Source: Kordia sp039026955 (GTDB taxonomy: Bacteria; Bacteroidota; Bacteroidia; Flavobacteriales; Flavobacteriaceae). From it: a stretch of DNA of 64,000 nt. Shown piece after piece: positions 34,282 through 43,094 of the stretch. The notes beneath the pieces were generated by a model. It was given only the letters and a program-made list of their open reading frames with translations, searched no databases and had not been told where the DNA came from. Where the stretch lies: the NCBI GenBank assembly GCA_039026955.1, contig JBCCLH010000028.1:1-64000 (forward strand), read 5' to 3'. The stretch's first letter is position 1. Every line of letters begins with the position of its first letter. The translations under genes and the position numbers were made by a program.

Positions 34282-35109
34282 ATGGGAACTATTTCAGAAT
34301 CGTTTGGCAAGTTTTACGATACCATTGCCGAAGGAATTGGCGATTGGGGATTGAAATTAATTGGAGCCTTAGCTGCACTGATCATAGGTTTTTGGATCAT
34401 CCGAATGATCATGAAAGCCGTTGGAAAAGCGTTTGAAACTCGTCACGTTGATGAAACTTTACGACCTTTTTTACTGACACTTATTGGCTTCATTCTTAAA
34501 CTAGTATTACTAATCTCGATTGCAGGTATTGTAGGCATTCCAACGGCTTCTTTTGCTGCCTTAATTGCTGGTGTTGGGATTGCGATTGGAGCGGCGTTTA
34601 ACGGTTCGCTAGGACATTTAGCTTCTGGTGTGATGTTATTAATCTTCAGACCGTTTAAAGTGGGCGATTTGATTAAAACGAATGATGCATTCGGATTTGT
34701 GAAAGAAATCTCCGTATTTGTAACTGTGATTGAAACGTTCCAGAATGAAACTGTGATTGTTCCTAACGGCGCGATTACCGCGAATAAAATCACCAATCTC
34801 ACTAAAATAGGCAATTTACGTATCGATATGCCTTTCGGAATTCAGTACGGAACTGATATCAAAAAAGCGAAAGAAATCGTAGCAGCGGTCTTAAAAAATG
34901 ATGAAAACGTGCTCTCTGAACCTGCGCCAAGAGTCGCTGTGAATAATTTAGGCGCCAATGGTGTAGAATTATTAGCGATGCCTTATGTGGATTGTAACAA
35001 CTATTGGGATGTGTATTGGGATACGCGTCAAAAAATTGTAGAAGCTTTAGGAGCTGCCAATTACGAAGCGCCATTTGCACAACGTATTGTGACGATGAAG
35101 CAAGCGTAA
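34282..35109 (+). CDS. Small-conductance mechanosensitive channel (MscS family)
   Basis: This 275-residue MscS has three membrane helices (near 20-45, 62-85 and 88-115). The pore-lining helix is Gly/Ala-rich (FAALIAGVGIAIGAAFNGSLGHLASGVMLLIFRPFKVGDLI), followed by the beta domain (ETVIVPNGAITANKITNLT) and the C-terminal alpha/beta cap. It opens under membrane tension to release osmolytes. Length matches the E. coli type. It is a single gene with a family A-like palindrome after the stop. Confidence 0.94.
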   Translation: MGTISESFGKFYDTIAEGIGDWGLKLIGALAALIIGFWIIRMIMKAVGKAFETRHVDETLRPFLLTLIGFILKLVLLISIAGIVGIPTASFAALIAGVGIAIGAAFNGSLGHLASGVMLLIFRPFKVGDLIKTNDAFGFVKEISVFVTVIETFQNETVIVPNGAITANKITNLTKIGNLRIDMPFGIQYGTDIKKAKEIVAAVLKNDENVLSEPAPRVAVNNLGANGVELLAMPYVDCNNYWDVYWDTRQKIVEALGAANYEAPFAQRIVTMKQA

Positions 35110-35129
35110 CTAAAATAACAAAAATATAC

Positions 35130-35280
35130 AAAGGTTTAAAAAGTGGGTTGAAACGTCATTCTGAGCTTGACTCAGAATCTCATTATATTGACAATCAATC
35201 TTTATGAGAACCCGAAACCTGTGCTGAATTTATTTCAGTATCAAGTTCGGTTTGACTAATTTTCTACTTTTTATACCTTT
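35130..35280. repeat. Family A element, copy 3 (diverged ends)
   Basis: A 151-bp element with 15-bp terminal arms AAAGGTTTAAAAAGT (35130-35144) and a one-mismatch complement (35266-35280). The inside shares the TCATTCTGAGCTTGACTCAGAATCTCAT and TTCGGTTTGAC segments of copies 1 and 4. It lies between mscS and the YdeI-like gene, 28 bases before the latter, so the downstream gene must have its promoter in or near it. Confidence 0.7.
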
Positions 35281-35307
35281 TTTTATTTTAGCAGAAATCT
35301 TATTGGA

Positions 35308-35901
35308 ATGAAAAAATACACCTCTGTCGAACACTACATCGAAAGCTTTCCTGAATGGGAAGAAAAATTACGCTTGTTGCAACGTTTGATTCTTGAAAAT
35401 CCGAATGTAGCTGAAACCGTAAAATGGAGCATTCCTGTGTATACTGTGAATGGAAAAAATGTGTTAGGCATTGGTACGTTTAAGTCACATGCAGGATTGT
35501 GGTTTTTTCAAGGTGCTTTATTAAAAGATACTTCTAAAGTATTGGTGAATGCGCAAGAAGGCAAAACACAAGCCATGCGCCACTGGAAATTTGCCGCTTC
35601 TGATTCCATTCCAGAAAAATTAGTGACATCGTATATCAACGAAGCCGTGCAAAATCAATTAGATGGAAAAATGGTGAAATTCAAAAAAGAACAACATTTA
35701 GAAATTCCTGAACTGCTAGCGACTGCTTTTGCGGAGGATGCAAACCTAGAAGCTGCATTTCAAAAATTAGCCAATTACAAGAAAAAAGACTATATCGAAC
35801 ACATCGCGAATGCCAAAAGAGAAGCGACCAAGCAAAGTCGTTTAGCTAAGATCATTCCCATGATTCTAGAAGGCAAAGGATTGAATGATAAGTATAAGTA
35901 A
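35308..35901 (+). CDS. DUF1801/YdeI-like protein
   Basis: This is a 197-residue soluble protein. Residues ~5-115 form a DUF1801 domain (SVEHYIESFPEWEEKLRLLQRLILENPNVAETVKWSIPVYTVNGKNVLGIGTFKSHAGLWFFQG). The C-terminal ~70 residues (LATAFAEDANLEAAFQKLANYKKKDYIEHIANAKREATKQSRLAKIIPMILEGKGLND) are the YdeI/bacteriocin-protection-type helical tail. YdeI-like proteins have been tied to envelope-stress resistance, but a molecular role is not established to my knowledge. Confidence 0.85.
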   Translation: MKKYTSVEHYIESFPEWEEKLRLLQRLILENPNVAETVKWSIPVYTVNGKNVLGIGTFKSHAGLWFFQGALLKDTSKVLVNAQEGKTQAMRHWKFAASDSIPEKLVTSYINEAVQNQLDGKMVKFKKEQHLEIPELLATAFAEDANLEAAFQKLANYKKKDYIEHIANAKREATKQSRLAKIIPMILEGKGLNDKYK

Positions 35902-36330
35902 GGTTTTGGGTTTTTGGGTGTTTGTGATTACTTTTTCATTTAAAATTTTGAGTTCTAGATTTTATATTTTGTTTCGGTTGTTGTCGGTTGGTTGCTGTGC
36001 TCGGTTGTCGGTTGTCGGTTGTCGGTTGTCGGTTGTCGGTTGTCGGTTGTTATCTAACAGTATATTTGTATCAAAGCAAACCATAAACTTCTTAATTGTT
36101 AATTCGTTGATTCGTTGATTTGTTAATTTGTCTTTTGAAAGAACTCATAACTCATAAACTTTTCAAATTCGTATTTGTGTATTCGTCTTTTCGTTAATTT
36201 GTTAATTTGTCTTTTGAAAGAACTCACAACTCACAAACTTTTCAACGTCATATTTGTGTATTCGTCTTTTCGTTAATTTGTTAATTCGCTCTTTGAACCT
36301 TCTCAATTCTCAATACTAATATCTCAATAC
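35902..36330. repeat. Tandem array: 7-bp microsatellite plus ~79-bp units
   Basis: No gene is visible. GGTTGTC is repeated about seven times at 36003-36050. After it, ~79-bp units share CTTTTGAAAGAACTCA, TTTTCAA, GTATTCGTCTTTTCGTTAATTTG; the phrase starts near 36130, 36209 and 36287. The region resembles 18767-19372 in both order and wording, down to GTCGGTTGGTTGCT before TTATCTAAC. Between the two arrays the 7-mer count has expanded only here. Confidence 0.75.
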
Positions 36331-36440
36331 TACTATCCAATTACTAATCCATAAACTTTTAATCTCCATTTTGTTGACTTATCTATTTAAAATTCAAAAT
36401 CCGACACTCAAAATTCGCTCAAAAAAAGAAGAACATCTCT

Positions 36441-36470
36441 ATTCATGAAAAAAAAGTTTCCGTTCATGAA
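36441..36470 (+). promoter_or_regulatory. Direct repeat pair ATTCATGAA/GTTCATGAA, 21 bp apart (LytTR-type site)
   Basis: Repeats at 36441-36449 and 36462-36470 have a 12-bp gap, identical to the pair before the terpene synthase at 33017. The -7 element TAAGTTTG (36500-36507) lies 29 bp downstream. No TTTG is present at the expected -33 position, which fits an activator-dependent promoter. Confidence 0.6.
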
Positions 36471-36499
36471 ATAGATGCCGAGTAAAAAACTGTCCCTCA

Positions 36500-36507
36500 T
36501 AAGTTTG
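36500..36507 (+). promoter_or_regulatory. -7 promoter element (TAAGTTTG) of the FG-GAP gene
   Basis: It matches TAnnTTTG and lies 19 bases before the ATG at 36527, downstream of the direct-repeat pair. Confidence 0.55.
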
Positions 36508-36526
36508 TGTAAAATTTGAAGAAATC

Positions 36527-37978
36527 ATGAAACACAAACTACTCTCTTTTCTACTTTTTAGCTGTATTGCATCTAGCAGTTTTGCACAACAATTCACAGA
36601 ATATTCGGTTCCCAGCCAAACCATTTTTAGTCCTACAGAATTCACTACAGGCGATATTGACGGTGATGGTAATATCGATATCATCGTTCCAGAAAACACC
36701 AACAGTAGTATCATTGTCTTGTACGGCACGGGCGATTTGTCTACTTATACTTCTATCCGATACACATTGGTAGATCCCACAGTCAGTGGCACCATGAAAC
36801 CTTGGGCGATTGTGATTATGGATATTGACGAAGATAATGCGGATGATATTGTATTTTCCAATTACGCCAACACCACCGCTACCGACGGCGTGTATTGGAT
36901 GCGAAATACAGGCAACAGAACTTTTGGAGCGGTACAATTGATTCGTTTCCACGATCGTTGCCGCGGAATTCATAAAGGGAATTTTGATACCGATGCTCGT
37001 GACGAATTAGCGATTGCCGGAGATAACAATTCCAATGGAAATTTAAAAATACTAAATGTCACAACTTCTGGAGGCGCTACCGAGTTATTGAGCTTTTATG
37101 CCAACCGAAGACCGCTACACATAACTTCCACAGACATTAGTACGGACGGAATTCAAGATTTGATCTATGCTTCGTTTGGTACAGGATCGGAAGCTGGAGG
37201 CAGTACAAGTGCTACTAATGGCGTGAAAACATTGAACAGTCCGTCGTTTAGTTTTGGAATTGGTTTGATTACGAATGCAACGCACACCGTAGCTGGCACA
37301 CGAAAAACGGTAATTGCTGATTTTAATGAAAATGGTGTGGAAGATTTTATCGCGGTAAGTGCCGCTGGAAGTACTTCAAGCATCAAATCGTATAATCCGA
37401 GTCAAGGAGAAACTTCGCATTTTTTATCAACCAGCGGAAGCCGAAATTTAATTTCGATTGCTAGTGGCGATTTTGACGATGATAATGTCCCTGATATTGC
37501 TGCTATTGATAATGCAACGAATGAAATTTTACTGTTTCCAAATAATGCCGCAAGTGGCGTGGCAACAACAAATATTTCTTTTGGAACAACTTCTGTGTTG
37601 AGTTCCACAGTAAACTCACCAACTTGGATTGAAGCTGTAGATTTAGACGGCGATGGCGATATGGACCTTATTGCAGGAAATAATGGCGGCGGCGCGAGTC
37701 CTGGCGGTTTTTTGACCATTTTACGAAATGATGCGATTGCATTAAGCAATCCAGAGTTCAATACACTGGAAACGAAAGTCATTACTTCGAACACAGAAAT
37801 TATCATTTCAAACATTCCAACAGCAACCAAAAGTGGCGCTTTGTATGATATCAGTGGAAGCTTGATTCGCACACAAAAACTCAGCACACAGCACAATCGT
37901 TTTTCCTTGCAAGGATTACAGTCAGGAGTGTATATTTTAAAATTAGCAAACACAAGCTTTAAAATCGTGAAACAATAA
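36527..37978 (+). CDS. FG-GAP/VCBS-repeat T9SS-secreted protein
   Basis: The protein has 483 residues with a signal peptide (MKHKLLSFLLFSCIASSSFAQ). Repeated calcium-binding FG-GAP/VCBS-type motifs, such as TGDIDGDGNIDIIVPE, MDIDEDNADDIVFSN, SGDFDDDNVPDIAAID and VDLDGDGDMDLIAGNNGG, form a beta-propeller over residues ~30-400. The last ~75 residues are a T9SS type A sorting domain (LYDISGSLIRTQKL...GVYILKLANTSFKIVKQ). It should be exported to the cell surface, possibly in adhesion or polysaccharide binding. A pair of LytTR-type repeats lies upstream. A MITE-like element begins exactly at its stop. Confidence 0.9.
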   Translation: MKHKLLSFLLFSCIASSSFAQQFTEYSVPSQTIFSPTEFTTGDIDGDGNIDIIVPENTNSSIIVLYGTGDLSTYTSIRYTLVDPTVSGTMKPWAIVIMDIDEDNADDIVFSNYANTTATDGVYWMRNTGNRTFGAVQLIRFHDRCRGIHKGNFDTDARDELAIAGDNNSNGNLKILNVTTSGGATELLSFYANRRPLHITSTDISTDGIQDLIYASFGTGSEAGGSTSATNGVKTLNSPSFSFGIGLITNATHTVAGTRKTVIADFNENGVEDFIAVSAAGSTSSIKSYNPSQGETSHFLSTSGSRNLISIASGDFDDDNVPDIAAIDNATNEILLFPNNAASGVATTNISFGTTSVLSSTVNSPTWIEAVDLDGDGDMDLIAGNNGGGASPGGFLTILRNDAIALSNPEFNTLETKVITSNTEIIISNIPTATKSGALYDISGSLIRTQKLSTQHNRFSLQGLQSGVYILKLANTSFKIVKQ

Positions 37979-38142
37979 TATACCAAATCGACTATAAAAT
38001 GCAACATATAAGCTCGTTCATTTGGCAGTTTAGTTCCTTGCGAATCCTTTCCGTAGCTACAGCTATGCAAAGAATTCACAGCGTCCCAATCTACCAAAGC
38101 AACTTCGCTTCTAAAGTTGCATTTTATAGCAAATCTGGTATA
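37979..38142. repeat. Family C inverted-repeat element, copy 1
   Basis: A 164-bp element with ~27-bp imperfect terminal arms: left TATACCAAATCGACTATAAAATGCAAC, with the complement at 38116-38142 (TATACC, CTATAAAATGCAAC conserved). It starts at the base after the FG-GAP gene's stop. A short relative lies at 52875-52918. There is no coding sequence, so it is MITE-like. Confidence 0.75.
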
Positions 38143-38205
38143 ATTTTAGAAGCTATTTTAAAAGCAAGGCAACAAGATACATATGTTGTCTTGTTTTGTA
38201 TCTGC

Positions 38206-38213
38206 TACATTTG
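38206..38213 (+). promoter_or_regulatory. -7 promoter-like element TACATTTG before the sensor kinase
   Basis: It matches TAnnTTTG and lies 33 bases before the ATG at 38247. A GTTG at 38185-38188 lies 17 bp upstream as a weak -33 element. Confidence 0.4.
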
Positions 38214-38246
38214 ATGTACTTTGTAGCTTTTTGTAAACGTAGTTGT

Positions 38247-41126
38247 ATGCACAAACATTTTGTAAAATCATTTTTTTGGATTGTCTTTTTTGTGGGAATG
38301 ATGAGTCATGCGCAAGAAATCATCACAAAAAACTTAGACGAACTCGCAAGTTTGCCCGACAATGAGTTTTATGATGTTTTGTATGATTCACATGGGAATT
38401 ACTGGTTTTGTGCGGATTCGGGTTTGTATCGTTTTGACGGAATTAACTTTACACATTATACCAATCCGCAGCAGCGAAGTCAATCTTTATTCAACTTAAA
38501 AGAAGATGATTTTGGTCGAATTTGGTGCAATAGCTTGAACGGTCAATTTTTTGTGATTGATCCCGCAAAAGGCAAATTGGAATTTTTTATTGATGTCGCC
38601 GATGAAATGATTGGGCGTCTGCCTACGTATGAACTTTACAAAAAATATCTCTTTGTAAAAATAGATACTAACAAACTTTTCCAATATCATTTTGATACCA
38701 AAGAAAAAACAATACGCATCGATTCCATTGGGGAATACGCTAACGTCGTTAGGATTGACGATGATTTATTTTACAGTAACCTGAATCATCTCAATAGACG
38801 AAATCTAAAGACACAACACACAAAAATCTTTCCTTCATCGTTTAAAGGAATCATTCCAAAAATATATACACTCGGTACAGATTTATACATACTTCGACGC
38901 GACAGTAATTATAAACTGATAGGATTATATGTCCTAAAAAATGATACACTCGTCCGTCTTTCCATTCCGAAAATTGCCAATGTTGAAGTGTACGATCTCT
39001 ATAAAGATTCACACGGATTGCTATACTTGGGAACAGAAAAAGGCGGATTAGTCATGCAAGAAACTAAAGATGCTTTACAATTAAAATACACGTTTTTACA
39101 AAACTCGAAAGTATCAAAAATTCTAGAAGACGCTTTTGGCAATTACATTTTCACTACACTAAATAATGGTATTTATTATTGGGATGGACAAGAGAATTTT
39201 AAATATCAGGCAGAAACATCAGGTTTGCGATCTAACAATCTGAATTATATTGTGCAAACGGACACACAGCAATATATCGTCACAGATGCTACAAATACAG
39301 TGTATGAATACCAACTTAATGGACAATTGCAATTAAAAAATCAATGGCAAAATGATAAAGAGCTAAAAAGACTCTTCGTTTTTGACAAAAAAGCGTATGT
39401 AGTAGCGAATGAAAATAATATCATACAAATTGATAACGGCTTACAACCTATAAAAAATTTTAGCTTTTCGTCTATCAAAGATATGACGCAGCACAACGGT
39501 ACTTTTTTCATTGGACATTCCTATAATTTAGAACAAATTGAAAGTTTTCAAAGTTCCACTGAGAAAAAATTGATCCGACAAAAAAGATGTCTATCCGTAG
39601 CGTCTTTTGATGATAAATTGTATGGTGCTTTTACAGATGGAATTTTTACGATACAAAACAACAGCTTTACTCCTGTTATGTATCAAAATGAAATTTTATA
39701 TGCTGATCGTTTGCTTGCAGGAACTGAGTATTTGTGGGCTTTTAAGAAAAATCAAGGGCTTTTTTATGCCAAAAATAATACGTTTCAACAGCTTGCTTCA
39801 CTGCAGGGGAAAAATGCCATTATTAAAAAATCAAATCATATAATTTATGTGTTAGAAGCTGGAAAGTTGTTTCAAATTAATGAACAAACACGTTCGTTGG
39901 ATTTGATAAAGAACATTTCGGCACAACTCAAAAACATCAAAGTTGTTGATTTTGAAGTTACAGAAAAGACGTGTTTTATAACAACTAATCAAGGAATATT
40001 TCAGATTTCTTTATACAGAGATGGTTTTAAAAATACCGCAGCATCTACAGGAATTCAACAGATTTTGATCAATGAAACTCCTAGAAAAGCAGCCGAATTG
40101 ACAGCACTTGCATACAATGAGAATTCTGTAAAGATCTTCTTGAAAAACAAAGACTTTTCCGCAAGAAACAGTTACACATTTCGATACAAATTAAATAATG
40201 TTTCCAACAATTGGGAAACCATTTCGGATATCAAAAATCCAATCTATCTGAGTTATTTGTCACCTGCAAATTATGAGGTAACTTACCAAACCTTGCAAAA
40301 TGAAACGGTGATTCATGAAGATGTCATCCGCTTTACCATTTTAAATCCGTATTGGAAAACATGGTGGTTTTTCGCGATTATTTTTGTGAGTACGTTAAGT
40401 ATCATTTTTGTGATTGTGCGCTTGTATTTAGGCAAACTCAAAGCCAAACAACATTTTGAATTGGAGCAGTTGGACTTAGAGAAGAATCTGGCGGAAGCCA
40501 AATTGCAAAACTTGACAAGTCAGATGAATCCGCACTTTACCTTCAACGCATTGAATACCGTACAAGGCTTGATTTTAGATGGCAAAAAGGAAGATGCGTA
40601 TACGTATTTGGCACATTTTTCTAATTTGTTTCGAAAAAGTATTGACTTTTCGTCTAAGAACTTTAATACGTTTGATGAAGAGATTACTTTTTTGGAAACT
40701 TATTTGAAGATTGAATCGAAACGTTTCAACAATCAGCTCGATTATCAAATTGACGATACCGATTTGGAAGATCGCTTTTATAAAATTCCTGCAATGATTT
40801 TGCAGCCTTTTGTGGAAAACGCTATCAAACACGGACTGCTTCATAAGAAAGGTAATAAAAAATTACGCGTGCAATTTCAAACCCAAAACGAAAGTATTAC
40901 CTGTATCATCACGGATAACGGAATTGGGAGAAAAGCGTCAGGAGAACTCTCTCAAAATCGTAAAAATGTACATTTGAATATGGCGACTTCTTCGGTTCAA
41001 AAACGCTTCGATTTGTATAAAAAACATCACAATTTAGAGATGAGTTACCAATATAAAGATTTAGTTACTTCCGATGGGGATAATTTAGGAACGAAAGTTT
41101 CTATCACAATTCCACTGATAAAATAA
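38247..41126 (+). CDS. LytS-type sensor histidine kinase with periplasmic propeller
   Basis: The protein has 959 residues from the ATG at 38247, where a signal peptide begins (MHKHFVKSFFWIVFFVGMMSHAQ). Residues ~25-580 carry two-component regulator-propeller repeats such as FYDVLYDSHGNYWFCADSGLYRFDG and VYDLYKDSHGLLYLGTEKGGL. A Y_Y_Y domain follows (FRYKLNNVSNNWETIS...LSPANYEVTYQT), then one membrane helix at about 705-727. The kinase core is of the LytS/YehU kind: QMNPHFTFNALNTVQ with phospho-acceptor His 763, and the ATP-binding QPFVENAIKHGLLHK...DNGIGR. It should sense a signal in the periplasm and phosphorylate the LytTR regulator that starts 7 bases downstream. Confidence 0.93.
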   Translation: MHKHFVKSFFWIVFFVGMMSHAQEIITKNLDELASLPDNEFYDVLYDSHGNYWFCADSGLYRFDGINFTHYTNPQQRSQSLFNLKEDDFGRIWCNSLNGQFFVIDPAKGKLEFFIDVADEMIGRLPTYELYKKYLFVKIDTNKLFQYHFDTKEKTIRIDSIGEYANVVRIDDDLFYSNLNHLNRRNLKTQHTKIFPSSFKGIIPKIYTLGTDLYILRRDSNYKLIGLYVLKNDTLVRLSIPKIANVEVYDLYKDSHGLLYLGTEKGGLVMQETKDALQLKYTFLQNSKVSKILEDAFGNYIFTTLNNGIYYWDGQENFKYQAETSGLRSNNLNYIVQTDTQQYIVTDATNTVYEYQLNGQLQLKNQWQNDKELKRLFVFDKKAYVVANENNIIQIDNGLQPIKNFSFSSIKDMTQHNGTFFIGHSYNLEQIESFQSSTEKKLIRQKRCLSVASFDDKLYGAFTDGIFTIQNNSFTPVMYQNEILYADRLLAGTEYLWAFKKNQGLFYAKNNTFQQLASLQGKNAIIKKSNHIIYVLEAGKLFQINEQTRSLDLIKNISAQLKNIKVVDFEVTEKTCFITTNQGIFQISLYRDGFKNTAASTGIQQILINETPRKAAELTALAYNENSVKIFLKNKDFSARNSYTFRYKLNNVSNNWETISDIKNPIYLSYLSPANYEVTYQTLQNETVIHEDVIRFTILNPYWKTWWFFAIIFVSTLSIIFVIVRLYLGKLKAKQHFELEQLDLEKNLAEAKLQNLTSQMNPHFTFNALNTVQGLILDGKKEDAYTYLAHFSNLFRKSIDFSSKNFNTFDEEITFLETYLKIESKRFNNQLDYQIDDTDLEDRFYKIPAMILQPFVENAIKHGLLHKKGNKKLRVQFQTQNESITCIITDNGIGRKASGELSQNRKNVHLNMATSSVQKRFDLYKKHHNLEMSYQYKDLVTSDGDNLGTKVSITIPLIK

Positions 41127-41133
41127 TGAAGCT

Positions 41134-41868
41134 ATGAAGTATACTGTCGGAATTATAGAAGATGAATATTTTGCGCAACGCGTCTTGATTAATTTGCTGG
41201 AAAAACACAAACAACTTTTAGAAATTGTGCACATTTCAGATACAGTTGCGGAAGCCAAAAAAGATATTTCAAAGTATCAACCCGATTTTGTGTTTCTAGA
41301 CATTGAAATTCCTGGCGGAAACGGTTTTGACTTGATCGATTGTTTGAAAAAACACACTTCAAAAATCATTTTTACTACTGCGTATGAAAAGTTTGCCGTG
41401 AAAGCTTTTGAAGCCTCTGCGGTTGATTATTTGTTAAAACCCATTCTTCCGGAGCGTTTACAAGTCGCAATTGAACGTATCATTCATCAAATAAAAACAG
41501 AGAAAGAAGCTTTGGATTATGAAGGGTTGAAGTCGAATTTAACGGCGAATGAAGTCCAAACGATTACAGTAAAATACAAAGACAGTTATCGAATTATTGA
41601 TGTTTCTGATATTTTATATTTCAAAGCAGAAGGCGCGTATACAAAAATAAAAACGATCGATGCTGAATATCTACAATCGCACAAACTCAATTTTTATGAA
41701 GGCATTTTTCTGCAACATCCTGCTATTTTCCGTGTACACAGAAGTTGGATGATTCACATAAAACACATAAGTTCTTTTTCAAAAGCCACTCGCTCTGTAA
41801 CGATTGCCGATCAGGAGATTCCGATTAGTAAAGCAAATACCAAAGCGATTTTTGAACTTTTTGGGTAA
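41134..41868 (+). CDS. LytTR-family response regulator
   Basis: The protein has 244 residues. The receiver domain (1-120) has the phospho-acceptor Asp at 56 in FVFLDIEIPGG, the acidic pocket at IIEDE and the conserved Lys in SAVDYLLKPI. The C-terminal LytTR DNA-binding domain (~140-240) has ITVKYKDSYRIIDVSDILYFKAEGAYTKI and FRVHRSWMIHIKHI. It is paired with the kinase at 38247. LytTR proteins bind two 9-bp direct repeats about 21 bp apart, and pairs of that kind lie before the terpene synthase and the FG-GAP protein within 8 kb, making them candidate targets. Confidence 0.95.
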   Translation: MKYTVGIIEDEYFAQRVLINLLEKHKQLLEIVHISDTVAEAKKDISKYQPDFVFLDIEIPGGNGFDLIDCLKKHTSKIIFTTAYEKFAVKAFEASAVDYLLKPILPERLQVAIERIIHQIKTEKEALDYEGLKSNLTANEVQTITVKYKDSYRIIDVSDILYFKAEGAYTKIKTIDAEYLQSHKLNFYEGIFLQHPAIFRVHRSWMIHIKHISSFSKATRSVTIADQEIPISKANTKAIFELFG

Positions 41869-41869
41869 A

Positions 41870-42090
41870 AAAACGTGAGTTCGACATAAGAAATCATCTA
41901 ATCACTCATAATTGTCTGAAAACAAACATTTGTCAGTTCGAGCATTATCGTAGATACCGAGCATAGCTCATGAGAACACTTTAAAAATTAAAGTTTCGAT
42001 TGAATCTCGACTGCGCTCGATTTGACAATTTCTGTAAGTTATTGACTATTATAAATTTAGCGAAATAGTTATATCAAACTCACGTTAAAA
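41870..42090. repeat. Family B palindromic element, copy 3 (best ends)
   Basis: A ~221-bp element starting AAACGTGAGTTCGACATAAG and ending ATCAAACTCACGTT, with inner arms TGTCAGTTCGAG and CGATTTGACA. It lies between the convergent LytTR and yajC genes, directly after the LytTR stop. Confidence 0.75.
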
Positions 42091-42100
42091 TAGAAAACAA

Positions 42101-42126
42101 AAAAGCATCGCTTTCACGATGCTTTT
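42101..42126 (-). terminator. Rho-independent terminator of the yajC transcript
   Basis: A 10-bp stem AAAAGCATCG/CGATGCTTTT with a 6-base loop. Read on the minus strand it ends in a T-run. It lies 22 bases beyond the yajC stop. Confidence 0.85.
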
Positions 42127-42148
42127 CAATTATATATAGAAAACTATA

Positions 42149-42442
42149 TTATTTTTTTGCAGGGAGATTGCTGTTTTTGTTGAGTCGCTCTGTAGCTTCT
42201 ACAGACAATGCTGCACGCTCAAACTTAATTTTCCCAGCGCCAGTTTCAATGACACAAGTAAAATCTTTATCGTTCAACTCTACAATTTTTCCATGAATTC
42301 CGCTTTTGGTAATCACACGATCACCTTTTTTTACGGCCGCCATGAATCGTTTCTCCTTTTTTTGTTTCTTTATTGATGGTGCTATGATTAAAAAATACAG
42401 CACGGCGATCATCAATAATAACGGTAAAATCTGTTGTCCCAA
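42149..42442 (-). CDS. yajC: Preprotein translocase subunit YajC
   Basis: This 97-residue protein has one N-terminal membrane helix (ILPLLLMIAVLYFLIIAPSIKKQKKEKRF) and the YajC domain GDRVITKSGIHGKIVELNDKDFTCVIETGAGKIKFERAAL. It is an accessory part of the SecDF-YajC complex in the inner membrane. It lies 46 bases downstream of the DUF1573 gene on the same strand, in an order common in flavobacteria (nusB, DUF1573, yajC). Confidence 0.95.
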   Translation of the reverse strand: MGQQILPLLLMIAVLYFLIIAPSIKKQKKEKRFMAAVKKGDRVITKSGIHGKIVELNDKDFTCVIETGAGKIKFERAALSVEATERLNKNSNLPAKK

Positions 42443-42488
42443 TCTTTTTTGTGTAAATGATTAATGATTGTGTCCGTTTGTGCTAGAC

Positions 42489-43052
42489 TTATTTTTTAGT
42501 AGCTGCATTTTTAGCCGCTGCTGCTTTTTGTGCTTCTTGCTGCTTTTTCATACGTGCTTCTCTATCAGCTCTTGCTTTAGCTCTTTTTGCTTCTTGCGCA
42601 GGATCTGGAGTTACAAACGCTTTAATTTTAACAACATCTTTTCCTTTTTCAGTATTAGCCGTAACAGTTACTGTATTTGTTTTAAGATTTGGCTTTCCAG
42701 TAGAGTTAAACTTCACTGTAAACTGTCCTGATGCTCCTGGTGCAATTGGTTCTTTTGGCCAATCGTTTGGTACCGTACATCCACAGCTTCCTTTAATTTG
42801 TGAAATTAATAATGGCGCATTTCCTGTATTTTCAAACTTAAATACAGTCTCTACGATATCACCTTCGTTAATTGTTCCAAAGTCATGCTCAGTTTTATCA
42901 AACGTCATTGCTGCAAAGTTAGTTGCAACTGCATCTCTTTTTGCTGCATCAGCAACATTAGCACTCTGTATCTTTTTCGTAGCATCATCTTTACAAGAAG
43001 TAAATAGTACTAGCGTCAATGCTCCTAATAGTAAAAATCCTTTTTTGATCAT
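42489..43052 (-). CDS. DUF1573 lipoprotein
   Basis: This 187-residue lipoprotein (VLFTSC, Cys 20) has a DUF1573 domain at about 45-145: FDKTEHDFGTINEGDIVETVFKFENTGNAPLLISQIKGSCGCTVPNDWPKEPIAPGASGQFTVKFNSTGK, an Ig-like beta-sandwich with the typical GSCGC motif. The C-terminal ~35 residues are a highly basic, Ala/Lys-rich tail (KRAKARADREARMKKQQEAQKAAAAKN). It should sit in the periplasm or outer membrane. The molecular role of DUF1573 is not established. Confidence 0.9.
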   Translation of the reverse strand: MIKKGFLLLGALTLVLFTSCKDDATKKIQSANVADAAKRDAVATNFAAMTFDKTEHDFGTINEGDIVETVFKFENTGNAPLLISQIKGSCGCTVPNDWPKEPIAPGASGQFTVKFNSTGKPNLKTNTVTVTANTEKGKDVVKIKAFVTPDPAQEAKRAKARADREARMKKQQEAQKAAAAKNAATKK

Positions 43053-43094
43053 AGTATTTAAAATTTTGTGGGGTAAATTTAATAATTGTTTTTG

